Part shown: positions 26,523-35,289 of the stretch, one piece after another
How the letters are laid out: each line of letters opens with the position of its first letter
How positions within the stretch are numbered: the first letter of the stretch is position 1
Origin: Geothrix sp.
GTDB lineage: Bacteria; Acidobacteriota; Holophagae; Holophagales; Holophagaceae
Length of the DNA stretch: 64,000 nucleotides
Assembly (NCBI GenBank): GCA_030681515.1
Contig: JAUXSE010000052.1
Location: 1 to 64,000, forward strand
Direction: 5' to 3'
Position numbers and translations under genes: made by a program
Notes under the pieces: model-generated
Database searches by the model: none
Seen by the model: the letters and a program-made list of their open reading frames with translations, nothing else
What the model was told of the DNA's origin: nothing

Positions 26523-26835
26523 GGGAATCCCCCTCGAACAATGATGAGAACCGGAGCGCACAGGCATCCAGGCCCTTTGGAGATGAATGGAAGGCGAGTG
26601 GACGCGCCAGGTTCCGCCATAAATGCCCTATGGGTCATGATCGTACACCCGATCCAGGACCGTCCTTCCACTACACTGGAAACGTGATTCAGGTCACTCG
26701 ACCATCCTCAAAGTCCCGCAGGACGGCATCGGGAGCGGGCGTGACAGGGGGGGCCGCCGCGAACAGTGGAATCGGCTCCTGTAGACTGCTCTCGCCCCGG
26801 CCATCCAGCGCCGCCAGAAATCCCAGGAGCCCGCC
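26523..26835. other. Divergent intergenic region of PstS-like and cytochrome genes
   Basis: No convincing gene. It should hold both promoters. A GTGAT-N4-GTCAC palindrome sits at 26684-26697. The remainder shows no further repeats that I can support. Confidence 0.5.
26684..26697. promoter_or_regulatory. Candidate CRP/FNR-family site upstream of tetraheme cytochrome
   Basis: GTGATTCAGGTCAC, a GTGA/TCAC palindrome about 140 nt ahead of the cytochrome start. It matches the sites at 8175 and 32901 in half-site sequence and spacing. Confidence 0.4.
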
Positions 26836-27192
26836 ATGACCTGCGCCCGCCGCTTCGCCATCCTCATCTGCGGCCTTCTTTGGGCGCTTCCATCTCCGTC
26901 CCAGGAAGCCAGGGGCCTCAGCCTCCCGGCCCCACACGTCAAGGCCGGTGTCCACTGCTTCGACTGCCACCAGGAGGAGAAGCCCAGCAAAAAGGCGGTC
27001 CCGTCAGAGTCCTGCATGGCCTGCCATGGCGACTACCCCGCCATGAAGGCCTTGACGAAGGACGCCAGGCCCAATCCCCACGAGTCCCACCGAGGGGAGA
27101 TCGCCTGCACCGAGTGCCACCACCAGCACAAGCCGCCCGTGGTGAAGTGCCTCGAATGCCATGAGGGCAAATACAGGTTCCGCGTCAAGTAG
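26836..27192 (+). CDS. Periplasmic tetraheme c-type cytochrome
   Basis: 118 aa with a signal peptide (about 1-23). Four CXXCH sites: CFDCH (41-45), CMACH (60-64), CTECH (91-95), CLECH (105-109), with extra His (H34, H40, H85, H98) available as distal ligands. Size and spacing resemble small tetraheme cytochromes and the heme domain of flavocytochrome c. Probable role: shuttling electrons across the periplasm in anaerobic or metal respiration (inference). Its 3' end overlaps the converging GT9 gene by 8 nt. Confidence 0.92.
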   Translation: MTCARRFAILICGLLWALPSPSQEARGLSLPAPHVKAGVHCFDCHQEEKPSKKAVPSESCMACHGDYPAMKALTKDARPNPHESHRGEIACTECHHQHKPPVVKCLECHEGKYRFRVK

Positions 27193-28180
27193 CGGGGGAC
27201 AAATCCAGCGAGGCCGCGACGACGATCTCCGGCGGCAATTCCTCCATGCATTGCCGCCGCTGGCAGGCCCGCTCCCGGCAGGGGGCGCAGCTGATGCCGG
27301 TGCGAAGGACGCGCCCCGCGCCGTCGGGCAGTCCCGCCACCACCGGATCGCTGGAGCCATAGAGCCCCAGCGCCGGAACCCCCAGCACCACGGCCAGGTG
27401 CAGCAGTCCCGTATCCGGCGCGATCACCTGATCCGCCTGGCGGAGCGCCGAGGCCAGCTGCCAGAACCCCATGCGGGGAAGGGCCGCGATGCCCGTGGCC
27501 TCCGGCAGCCAGCCCCGCAACGCCTCTTCCTCCGGCCCCAGGGACCACCTCAGATCGCAGCGGTGCTTCAGCATCCGGGTCAGGGTGATCCAGTGGCGCA
27601 GGGGCCATCGCTTGATGGCACCCCGGCGGGAGGCGCCGGGCACCAGCACCACGCGGGGTTTCGCGGACTGGAGCCAGATGGCGCCCGGATCCGGCAGGTC
27701 CACCGCTTCCAGGACCGGCCGGAAGCGGCCCAGGCCACGGATCCCTCGACTCTGCCCGAAGGCTTCCGCCAGTCCCAGGGCCTGCCGGTACCGCGTCTGG
27801 TGCCGGAAGGGCAGCGGGTGGGTCTGCAGGTGACCGGCGAACTCCTTGGTGACGCCATCGCCCCAACGCTCGGGGATGGCGGCGAGCCTCGGGATCAGGG
27901 CGGCCTTGAGGATGCCGTGGAAATCCAGGCTGGTCTCCGCATCCCGCACCTGGGCCGCCACCCGCTTCAATTCCCCGAGGGCCGTCCAGGGATTGGATAG
28001 ATCCCTGCGCCGGACCACCACGGGCTCCAGCCAGGGCAGCGGTTCCAGCAGGAAGGCGTGGCGGTCCTCCACCACCGCCCGGAACCGGGCCTCCGGGAAG
28101 GCCTCCCGCAGATTCGCCCAGGCGGGCAGGACGCGAAGGATATCGCCGAGGGCGGAAAGGCGGAGCAGGACCAGATCCAT
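27185..28180 (-). CDS. Glycosyltransferase family 9 (heptosyltransferase-like)
   Basis: 331 aa. N-terminal LVLLRLSALGDILRVLPAWA, the GT9 hallmark, then LVPGASRRGAIKRWPLRHWI (donor binding) and VIAPDTGLLHLAVVLGVPALGLYGSSDP. GT9 enzymes add heptose to lipid A-core in LPS synthesis, using ADP-heptose. Isolated from other LPS genes here; substrate is inferred. A Cys-rich tail (CAPCRERACQRRQC) as found in other GT9 members is present. Confidence 0.92.
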   Translation of the reverse strand: MDLVLLRLSALGDILRVLPAWANLREAFPEARFRAVVEDRHAFLLEPLPWLEPVVVRRRDLSNPWTALGELKRVAAQVRDAETSLDFHGILKAALIPRLAAIPERWGDGVTKEFAGHLQTHPLPFRHQTRYRQALGLAEAFGQSRGIRGLGRFRPVLEAVDLPDPGAIWLQSAKPRVVLVPGASRRGAIKRWPLRHWITLTRMLKHRCDLRWSLGPEEEALRGWLPEATGIAALPRMGFWQLASALRQADQVIAPDTGLLHLAVVLGVPALGLYGSSDPVVAGLPDGAGRVLRTGISCAPCRERACQRRQCMEELPPEIVVAASLDLSPAT

Positions 28181-28218
28181 CCCCCCATGCTACCTGCCAC
28201 TCTCGCTAGTCTGGAGCC

Positions 28219-29040
28219 ATGAAGCCCTACGCCAAGGACCAGTCCAAGAATCCGCTGCCCAAGAATGGGCTGGACCGGCTACTGCGCCGCTTCTCGCGCA
28301 TCGCCTACGGCCTGGCGGTCCTCCTGATGTACACCCTCGCCTCCACCGCCCTGGGCCTGGCCCTGGCGCCGGCGCTCTGGATCTGGTCCCTGGCGCAGGA
28401 CTGGAAAGTGCCCCTCCCCGGCCCCCTGCCCTGGATCTTCTCGGGATTCGCCCTGGCCCTGTGCTTCTTCATCTTCGGACTGGCCCTGCTGGTGGTGGTG
28501 CCCCTCTACAACTGGGTTCTGCCCACCCGGGTGAAGCCCTTCAAGGGCGGCTACTACACCCTGCACGCCCTGCCCTGGTTCCTCCACAACGGGCTCTTCT
28601 ACCTGGTGCGGTTCACCTTCCTGCCCTTCGTGACGCTCACGCCTTTCGGTGTCTGGTTCCTGAAGGCCATGGGCATGAAGATCGGCCGCCACGCCTTCAT
28701 CAACACCGAGTACATCAGCGATCCCCAGCTCATCACCATCGGCGACGACGCGGCCCTGGGGGGCAGCGTGCGGATCTTCGCCCACTACGGCGGCGCCGGG
28801 AACCTCGTGATCGCACCGGTGAGCGTGGGCCACCGCGCCACGCTGGGCCTGGCCTGCTGCGTCATGGGGGATGTGATCATCGGCGACGACGCCACCATCC
28901 TGCCGGAGAGCGTGGTGCTGCCGGGGAGCCGGGTGGGGGCGGGAGAGACCTGGGGCGGCGTCCCCGCACGCAGGATCGAGCGGGAGGAGATGGACCGCAT
29001 CAAGGCCGAGATCCGGGGCATGGCTGAAACCATGGGGTGA
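28219..29040 (+). CDS. Membrane-associated hexapeptide-repeat acyltransferase
   Basis: 273 aa. Two long hydrophobic helices (about 30-62 and 74-100) are followed by a left-handed beta-helix of hexapeptide repeats (ITIGDDAALGGSVRI, LVIAPVSVGHRATLG, VIIGDDATILPES, VVLPGSRVGAG) ending in GGVPARRI. Such enzymes acetylate or acylate sugars; membrane anchoring suggests a cell-envelope glycan substrate. Divergent from the GT9 gene and close to it, which fits an envelope role. Confidence 0.8.
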   Translation: MKPYAKDQSKNPLPKNGLDRLLRRFSRIAYGLAVLLMYTLASTALGLALAPALWIWSLAQDWKVPLPGPLPWIFSGFALALCFFIFGLALLVVVPLYNWVLPTRVKPFKGGYYTLHALPWFLHNGLFYLVRFTFLPFVTLTPFGVWFLKAMGMKIGRHAFINTEYISDPQLITIGDDAALGGSVRIFAHYGGAGNLVIAPVSVGHRATLGLACCVMGDVIIGDDATILPESVVLPGSRVGAGETWGGVPARRIEREEMDRIKAEIRGMAETMG

Positions 29041-29171
29041 CGCCGCGGAATTCGGTGGCCAACCGCATTGTGATGCTCGGCCCAACCGGGACTAGTCAAG
29101 TCCAAGGGATCCCGGGACAATGGAGGTTTCTCCCCCGGGGGCCTCTCCCTCTCTCTTGTCGGGTCGAATCC

Positions 29172-30044
29172 ATGCGCACATCCGCCCTCCTGTCCTTCCT
29201 CCTCGTTCCCGCGGCCCTGGTGGCCGAAGCCCCGGCCCCCTCCCAGGGCGACCGCGTGAAGGCCGAACGGCCGGCGGTCGAGAAGCTGATGGGGGAGCTG
29301 AAGTACCCGGAGGCCATGAGGCGCTCCGAGGCCCTGCTCATGGCCACCAGGCCGGTCTTCAATAAATCCAACAACCAGACCCTGGTGCAGAGCTGCGCGA
29401 TCTTCCTGGATCTGGCCGAAGCCCACCGGCTGGCCACGGAAACCGCCGACGCGGCCGGCGCATGGGAGAAGGCCCTGGAGTACGCCAGAACCGCCCAGGC
29501 CCTGGCCACCGAATGCCATGCCAGCGTGAAGGAACCCTTCGGCCAGACCGTCGCCTATTACACCCAATCCGGGGTCCGAGCCAGGCAGGTGCTGGTGGAG
29601 AACGATGCCCGCATCAAGGAACTGAAGGGCAAGAGCGTCCTGGACCCCGGCGAGCGGCAGGAACTGGACCTGGTCCTGGGCGTGGAGAAGGAAGTCGTTG
29701 ATAGCGCCAAGTGGGCGCAGTTCTTCCAGACCTACCTGGACGTCACCAAGCGGGAGAGCGAGGCCTACGATCCCCTGGTGAAGGTCATGGAAGGCAAACT
29801 CAAGGGTGAGGCTGGCCAGGTGGCGGACTACAAGGCCGGCAAGGGCGACAAGCTCAAGTGGGTGGATGCCGTGATCTCCAGCCCCGCCTACCTGGAGGCC
29901 CAGGGCGATCGGGGTGGCAAAGCCCGCTGGCTCTTGCGCCTCGCCACCCTGGATCCCCAGAACAAGAAGGTCCAGCATCAGCTCGACATTCTGTACGGCA
30001 GGGCCACGGCGCCCAAGGCCGTCAAGAAGGGAAAGAAGGCCTGA
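29172..30044 (+). CDS. Exported helical protein of unknown function
   Basis: 290 aa from ATG (MRTSALLSFLLVPAALVA signal peptide). The mature protein is mostly helical and charged with a TPR-like look (VQSCAIFLDLAEAHRLATET, AGAWEKALEYARTAQALATE) and a Lys-rich C-terminus (AVKKGKKA). Family not recognised. It lies ahead of RNase R in the same direction with a 30-nt gap. Confidence 0.65.
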   Translation: MRTSALLSFLLVPAALVAEAPAPSQGDRVKAERPAVEKLMGELKYPEAMRRSEALLMATRPVFNKSNNQTLVQSCAIFLDLAEAHRLATETADAAGAWEKALEYARTAQALATECHASVKEPFGQTVAYYTQSGVRARQVLVENDARIKELKGKSVLDPGERQELDLVLGVEKEVVDSAKWAQFFQTYLDVTKRESEAYDPLVKVMEGKLKGEAGQVADYKAGKGDKLKWVDAVISSPAYLEAQGDRGGKARWLLRLATLDPQNKKVQHQLDILYGRATAPKAVKKGKKA

Positions 30045-30074
30045 TCTCTTCCTGGCAGGTTGTACCCTGAAGGC

Positions 30075-32312
30075 ATGACCCGCCGCTCCGTCCCCCGCAC
30101 CCCTGTTCGCGCCCCTTCGCGCACGCCCGGCCGGCGGGAATCCCCCCAGGCCCCGGGGGGGCAGGCCGCCAAACCCCAGGGGCTGGCGCTTCGTCCTTTT
30201 GAGAGCTTCGAGGCCACCTTCCTGGGCCATCCCGAAGGCACCGGAGGCTTCCTGAGGATCGTGGGCGCGCCCAAGGGGCCGCGCATGGATCTGCTGGTGG
30301 ACTGGCGGGATGCCCATGGGGCCATCCACGGGGACCGCGTGGTGGCCGAAGTGAGCGGCGAAGGCTGGGACGGCCGCATCAAGGCCCGGGTGCTGGAGAT
30401 CAAGGGGCGGGGCGAGGTGCCCCTGCCCGGCACCCTCCAGAAGCAGCCCTGGGGCTGGCGGGTGGTGCCCCTCGAACCGCGATTGCCCCAGATCATCTCT
30501 GTCCCGCCCACGGATCTGGCGGAGGACGGCGAGCTCGTGAGCGTGAAGCTGGATGCGGATCCCGAGGCCAAGCAGCTGCGCGGCACCGTGGTGGCCCGGC
30601 TGGGCAAGAAGACCGACCTGAAGATCGAGAACCGGCTCACCGCGGCCCTGTTCAACCTGCGCACCGCCTTCCCGGATCCCGTCATGCGGGAACTGGCCCC
30701 CTTCCCCACCGCCATCCTCCCCGAGTGGATCCAGGGCCGTGCGGACCTTCGAGAGACACTCACCTGCACGGTGGATCCGCCCACCGCCAGGGACTTCGAC
30801 GACGCCATCAGCCTGGAGGTTCTGCCCCCATCCGAAGGCGGCGGCTGGCTCCTGGGCGTGCACATCGCCGATGTGAGCCACTACGTCGCCGAGGGCGGCC
30901 CCCTGGACGAGGAAGCCCGGCTGCGGGGCACCTCGGTCTACTTCCCGGACGAAGCCATCCCCATGATCCCGGAGCGTCTCAGCGGCGACCTGTGCAGCCT
31001 CCGCGAAGGGGTGGACCGGCTCACCATGACCGCCTGGATGACGATCTCCCCGGAACTGGAGGTCGTGGAGACCCGGCTGTCCGAAAGCGTCATCCGGAGC
31101 GCCAAGCGCCTCACCTACGACGAGGTGAAGGAGGCCTGCATGGATCTGTCCGGCCGCAAGCGGGCGGAGCTGGGCGAGGATCTCTGCGCCCTCCTGGACG
31201 AATCCCTGGTGCTGTCCCGCCAGCTGACCCAGAAACGCCTGGGGCGGGGGGCCTTGAACCTGGACTCGGAGGAGGCCGAGTTCATCTTCGACGCGGAGGG
31301 CCGGCCCGTGGACGCCCGGCGCTACCCCCGCCACGACGCCCACCGCATGATCGAGGAGTTCATGCTGCTGGCCAACGAAACGGTGGCGCGCTTCTTCACC
31401 CGGAAGAAGATCCCCTCCATCTACCGCATCCACGATGAACCGGATGCCCTGAAGCTGGAGATCTTCGCCGAGGTCGCCCGCACCTTCGGGCTGCTCAAGC
31501 CCAGGGAGGTTCCCACGCCGGAGCACCTCAACGCCATGCTCGACAAGATCCGGGGCGGGCCGCTGGAGGCCATGATCAACACGCTGCTGCTGCGCAGCCT
31601 GAAGAAGGCCGAGTACAGCGCCGAGAACATCGGGCACTCGGGCCTGGCGCTCCAGGACTACCTGCACTTCACCAGCCCCATCCGGCGCTACCCGGATCTG
31701 ATCGTCCATCGCCTGCTCCGCAAGGTGCTGCGCGGCCAGGCCCTGCCCGAGGGCCTCCAGAGCCACCTCGCCGTGCTGGCCAAGGGCGCCAGCGATGCCG
31801 AGCAGAAGGCCACCGAGGCGGAGCGCGAGAACGACAAGTGGAAGGCCTGCCTCCTGATGAAGACCCGGGTCGGCCAGCGCTTCCAGGGCCGCATCCAGGG
31901 CTTCTCCGCCAAGGTGGTGTTCATCACGCTCGAATCGCCCTTCGTGGAGGTGGGCGTGCCCCTGGCGGCCCTGGGGGGGAATTTCTGGGTGGATGAGCAC
32001 CGCACCCAGGCCACGGGCGTGCGGGGCAGCGTGGTGCTCACCATCGGCGATGCCGTGGAAGTCGAGATTACGACTGTGGACGAGGACCTTCGCCGCATCA
32101 GTGCCTGGATCGTGGAAGCGAAGGCCCAGGATGCGCACGGCAAGGGCTTCGTGTTCGTGCCCATGCTCGCGGCGCCGGCGACGCTGCGAGAGGGGGATCT
32201 GGAAAAGCCCCGCCGCGGCAGATCCGCCCCTCGCGAGGCAGCGTCCAAGGGGCGGTCCCCCAAAAAAGCCCAGGTGACTGGCGGGAAAGCCCGCGGGCGG
32301 AAGGGCCGATGA
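30075..32312 (+). CDS. rnr: RNase R/RNase II-family 3'-5' exoribonuclease
   Basis: 745 aa from ATG; a TTG 15 nt earlier is also open. Basic, Pro-rich N-terminus, cold-shock-like domains, RNB catalytic core with the metal-binding Asp cluster (TVDPPTARDFDDAISLE), GVHIADVSHYV and a C-terminal S1 domain (about 600-690) with Lys/Arg-rich tail. Degrades structured RNA. The signature HYLHFTSPIRRYPDLIVHR is present as LHFTSPIRRYPDLIVHR. Its stop overlaps ruvC (ATGA). Confidence 0.94.
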   Translation: MTRRSVPRTPVRAPSRTPGRRESPQAPGGQAAKPQGLALRPFESFEATFLGHPEGTGGFLRIVGAPKGPRMDLLVDWRDAHGAIHGDRVVAEVSGEGWDGRIKARVLEIKGRGEVPLPGTLQKQPWGWRVVPLEPRLPQIISVPPTDLAEDGELVSVKLDADPEAKQLRGTVVARLGKKTDLKIENRLTAALFNLRTAFPDPVMRELAPFPTAILPEWIQGRADLRETLTCTVDPPTARDFDDAISLEVLPPSEGGGWLLGVHIADVSHYVAEGGPLDEEARLRGTSVYFPDEAIPMIPERLSGDLCSLREGVDRLTMTAWMTISPELEVVETRLSESVIRSAKRLTYDEVKEACMDLSGRKRAELGEDLCALLDESLVLSRQLTQKRLGRGALNLDSEEAEFIFDAEGRPVDARRYPRHDAHRMIEEFMLLANETVARFFTRKKIPSIYRIHDEPDALKLEIFAEVARTFGLLKPREVPTPEHLNAMLDKIRGGPLEAMINTLLLRSLKKAEYSAENIGHSGLALQDYLHFTSPIRRYPDLIVHRLLRKVLRGQALPEGLQSHLAVLAKGASDAEQKATEAERENDKWKACLLMKTRVGQRFQGRIQGFSAKVVFITLESPFVEVGVPLAALGGNFWVDEHRTQATGVRGSVVLTIGDAVEVEITTVDEDLRRISAWIVEAKAQDAHGKGFVFVPMLAAPATLREGDLEKPRRGRSAPREAASKGRSPKKAQVTGGKARGRKGR

Positions 32313-32803
32313 TCGTCGCGCCATCGCCCATTCGCTGCCTGGGCGTGGACCCGGGCTCCCTGGCCTGCGGCTGGGCCGTGGTGGAACGGTTCGGATCGCG
32401 GATGGCGCTGGTGGAGGCCGGGGTCGTCCGCAATCCCCGGGGGGCGGATTTCGATCAGCGGATCCTTCGCATCCACGAACGGCTGGCCGAGGCCATCGCC
32501 GCCCACCAACCAGGGTTCATGGCCGTGGAATCCCCCTTCGTGGAAAAGAATGCCGCCACGGCCCTGAAGCTGGGCCAGATCCGGGGCGGCATCCTGCTCA
32601 CGGCGGCCCTCCACGGTCTGCCCGTGGGTGACTACAACCCCATGCAGGTGAAGAAGGCCGTCAGCGGCTATGGGTGGGCAGACAAGCACCAGGTGGGGAA
32701 GATGGTGATGACCCTGCTGAACCTGAAGGAGCCCCTGGCCGCCGATGCGGCGGACGCGGCGGCCGTGGCCATCGGTCATCTGCTGGCCTCCCGGAGAGGC
32801 TGA
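32309..32803 (+). CDS. ruvC: Holliday junction resolvase RuvC
   Basis: 164 aa endonuclease that cuts Holliday junctions with RuvAB. The four acidic active-site residues are visible: GVDPG (D), VESPF (E) and the C-terminal AADAADAAAVAI pair (D, D). FVEKNAATALKLGQIRGG and YNPMQVKKAVSGYGWADKHQV are family segments. Coupled to rnr; ruvA and ruvB are not adjacent. Confidence 0.95.
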   Translation: MIVAPSPIRCLGVDPGSLACGWAVVERFGSRMALVEAGVVRNPRGADFDQRILRIHERLAEAIAAHQPGFMAVESPFVEKNAATALKLGQIRGGILLTAALHGLPVGDYNPMQVKKAVSGYGWADKHQVGKMVMTLLNLKEPLAADAADAAAVAIGHLLASRRG

Positions 32804-32900
32804 TCCACCTCATGGATGACCTTGATGTCATGTTTTTCAAGGACTTCGCGAATTGTCATGTCATTCGTGACAAAAATATTCGTAACCCATGACATTTCTT

Positions 32901-32914
32901 GTGATGCCTATCAC
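32901..32914. promoter_or_regulatory. Candidate CRP/FNR-family site upstream of small protein gene
   Basis: GTGATGCCTATCAC, a perfect GTGAT/ATCAC palindrome with 4-nt spacer, about 57 nt ahead of the 66-aa gene, in a locally AT-rich stretch (32825-32930) that has several TGTCAT words. Confidence 0.4.
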
Positions 32915-32970
32915 TAGCCTAAACCAGTCCCAATGACGATCATGTTGTCCAGGAAGCACCCGGAGCCGCC

Positions 32971-33171
32971 ATGCACATGGACACCGCCGCGCAACAGCAC
33001 AACCCCGCATTCTGGACCACCGCCGAGCGGCTGCACGAGGTCTTCCACCAGCTCGAACGCCAGATGAGCAGCTCGCCCCGTGGGCTTGCCGTGCTCCGCC
33101 AGGTCCAGGACCTGGAGGCCGAACTCGAAGCGGAAGTCATGCACCGCAGCCGGCGCATCGCCGCCGCCTGA
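32971..33171 (+). CDS. Small helical protein of unknown function
   Basis: 66 aa, MHMDTAAQQHNPAFWTTAE then a predicted helix hairpin (LHEVFHQLERQMSSSPRGLA, VLRQVQDLEAELEAEVMHRS). No signal peptide or Cys. Ribosome site CCGGAGCC is acceptable. Own promoter region with a possible CRP/FNR site and own terminator support expression. Family not recognised. Confidence 0.55.
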   Translation: MHMDTAAQQHNPAFWTTAERLHEVFHQLERQMSSSPRGLAVLRQVQDLEAELEAEVMHRSRRIAAA

Positions 33172-33184
33172 AGCCGGTTCGTAC

Positions 33185-33217
33185 GCAGAGAGGCCCGGCG
33201 CTGCCGGGCCTCTCTGC
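33185..33217 (+). terminator. Strong terminator-like hairpin
   Basis: 15-bp perfect stem (GCAGAGAGGCCCGGC / GCCGGGCCTCTCTGC, loop GCT) 13 nt after the small gene. The run after it is ATACAG, not T-rich, so efficiency is uncertain. The spacer up to 33448 holds nothing else I can name. Confidence 0.6.
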
Positions 33218-33448
33218 ATACAGCCGGAGGCAGGCTGGGGAGCAGCGCCACCGGAAGCAGCACCACAGGCTTCCACAGGGGTACAGAAAGCGGGCACCCC
33301 GAAGGGTGCCCGGAAGTCTCGGCCTCATGGTGTACGGGCCGGAAGGGGCTGGCGAAAACGGTCGCCCCATGGGAGGAAAGAGAATCTCTTCCCGATCCCA
33401 CAGGCTAGGCCGGGATTCGCCTCCCACAAGGGGGAAAGGGGGGCGAAG

Positions 33449-35179
33449 TCAGTCCTCGTGGCGGATCGTCCCTGGCCGGTAGGACGCGTAGGTAGGAATC
33501 CACTGGGCCTTGGTGACGATGGATCCGAGTTGCTCGTCGTCCAGCAGGCGCCCCAGGCCCGCGTTGCGGGCCTCGATGCCCACGGCCCTGGCCACGGCGG
33601 CCGAGACCTGGCGGATGTCCTTCATTTCCGGCAACAGCAGCCCCATGGCCTCCTGCTCCGGCGTCACGAAGGCACTGATGGCCCTGCTGGCCGCCAGGAA
33701 CATGCCGTCCGTCACGCGGGAGGCCTTGCAGACCAGGGCACCGAGCCCCACGCCGGGGAAGATGTACATGTTGTTGCACTGGGAGGCCTGGAGCGTCCGC
33801 CCCTTCCAGCCCATGGGGGCGAAGGGGCTGCCGGTGGCCACGAGGCCCTTGCCGTCCGTGGCCTTCCACACGGCCTCGGGCGTGCACTCGCACTTGTGGG
33901 TGGGGTTCGATAGCGCCAGCACGATGGGGCGCTCCGAATGCTTCGCGGTTTCCGCCAGGATGGCCTCGCTGAAGAGGCCCGGCTGGGCGGTGACGCCGAT
34001 GAGCACCGTGGGATGGGCGTTGCGGATGACGTCCTGAAGGCCGATGCGGCCTGGATCGTCCAGCTTCCAACCGTCCACGGCGGCGCGGCGCTGGGCCAGG
34101 GGCTCCTGGGGGGCCTCCAGCAGCGGGTCCCCTTCCAGGAGCAGACCCTGCATATCCACGGCGAAGATGCGCCTGCGGGCCTCCTCGCCGGAAAGGCCTT
34201 CCTCCCTCAGCATGGCGCGGATGTTCATGGCGATGCCCGTGCCCGCCTGGCCCATGCCCACGATGACGTAGCGCTCGTCCTGGAACCGGCTCTGCTTGAT
34301 GCGCATGGCCGTCATCAGGGCCGCCAGGGCCGTGGCGCCCGTGCCCTGGATATCGTCGTTGAAGGAGAGGATGCGCTCGCGGTACCGATCAAGATTGTTG
34401 AACGCCGTCTGCTTGGCGAAATCCTCCCATTGCAGCAGCGCGCTGGGGAAGTTGCGCTTCACGCCGAGGATGAACTTCTCCACCAGATCCTCGTACTCCG
34501 CCCCCCGGAGCCGCGGTTTGCGGATGCCCAGGTACAGGGGATCTTCGAGGAGGCGGGGATTGTTCGTGCCCACGTCCAGGCAGACCGGCAGGCACACGGC
34601 GGGGTGGACGCCACCGACCGCCACATAGAGACTCACCTTGCCGACGGGGATGCCCATGCCGTCCGATCCGAGATCACCCAGGCCCAGGATGCGCTCGCCG
34701 TCCGTCACCACGATGAGGTTCACCTGCGGCTGGGACAGGCCCTGGAAGATCTGGTCAATGTTCCCGATGTTCTCGGGCGTGATGTAGAGGCCGCGATAGC
34801 GCCGCTGGATGTGGCTCATCTGCATGCAGGCCTGCCCCACGGTCGGGGTGTAGACGATGGGCACCATTTCTTCGAGGTGATCCATCAGCAGGCGGTAGAA
34901 CAGCGTTTCGCTGCGATCCAGGAGGCCTGCCAGGTAGATGTAGCGCTCGAGGTCGTCGGGCTTTCGCAGGAAGGCCTCATAGGCCCGTTCCACCTGGGAA
35001 TCCAGGCTGGAGACTCCGGACCGCAACATGCCGTCGAGGCCCAGGCTGAGCCGTTCCTCCTTCGTGAAGGCCGAAGCCTTGTTGAGGTGCGAATCGCTCA
35101 GGAGCTGGCGGCCCCGGATGTAGATCTCGTAATAGTCCTCGCCGGTCAATGGATCAATCTTGAACCCGAAGGTCTTCAT
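33449..35179 (-). CDS. maeA: NAD-type malic enzyme
   Basis: 576 aa from ATG (MKTFGFKIDPLTG) after GGAAAAGGGGCAGCC. Oxidative decarboxylation of malate to pyruvate. Large-type (SfcA/eukaryotic-like) malic enzyme with VPIVYTPTVGQACMQMSHI, VVTDGERILGLGDLGSDGMG, LQWEDFAKQTAFNNLDRYRE, FNDDIQGTGAT, and NAD-binding VIVGMGQAGTGIA. All expected motifs are present. Monocistronic by its spacing. Confidence 0.95.
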   Translation of the reverse strand: MKTFGFKIDPLTGEDYYEIYIRGRQLLSDSHLNKASAFTKEERLSLGLDGMLRSGVSSLDSQVERAYEAFLRKPDDLERYIYLAGLLDRSETLFYRLLMDHLEEMVPIVYTPTVGQACMQMSHIQRRYRGLYITPENIGNIDQIFQGLSQPQVNLIVVTDGERILGLGDLGSDGMGIPVGKVSLYVAVGGVHPAVCLPVCLDVGTNNPRLLEDPLYLGIRKPRLRGAEYEDLVEKFILGVKRNFPSALLQWEDFAKQTAFNNLDRYRERILSFNDDIQGTGATALAALMTAMRIKQSRFQDERYVIVGMGQAGTGIAMNIRAMLREEGLSGEEARRRIFAVDMQGLLLEGDPLLEAPQEPLAQRRAAVDGWKLDDPGRIGLQDVIRNAHPTVLIGVTAQPGLFSEAILAETAKHSERPIVLALSNPTHKCECTPEAVWKATDGKGLVATGSPFAPMGWKGRTLQASQCNNMYIFPGVGLGALVCKASRVTDGMFLAASRAISAFVTPEQEAMGLLLPEMKDIRQVSAAVARAVGIEARNAGLGRLLDDEQLGSIVTKAQWIPTYASYRPGTIRHED

Positions 35180-35289
35180 GGCTGCCCCTTTTCCGCTGGC
35201 GCCCCCCACGGATCCAGCACCCTCCAGGTTCTGGGACCACCAGGACTCGCCCACGGCATCAGTGTAGCCCCGCCGCGGGGAGGGCCGGA

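Noticed and set aside
28785-32324. 1179-codon minus-strand open frame opposite RNase R
   Set aside because: RNase R has complete catalytic motifs on the plus strand; the antisense frame shows only composition-driven repeats of His, Gln and Gly.
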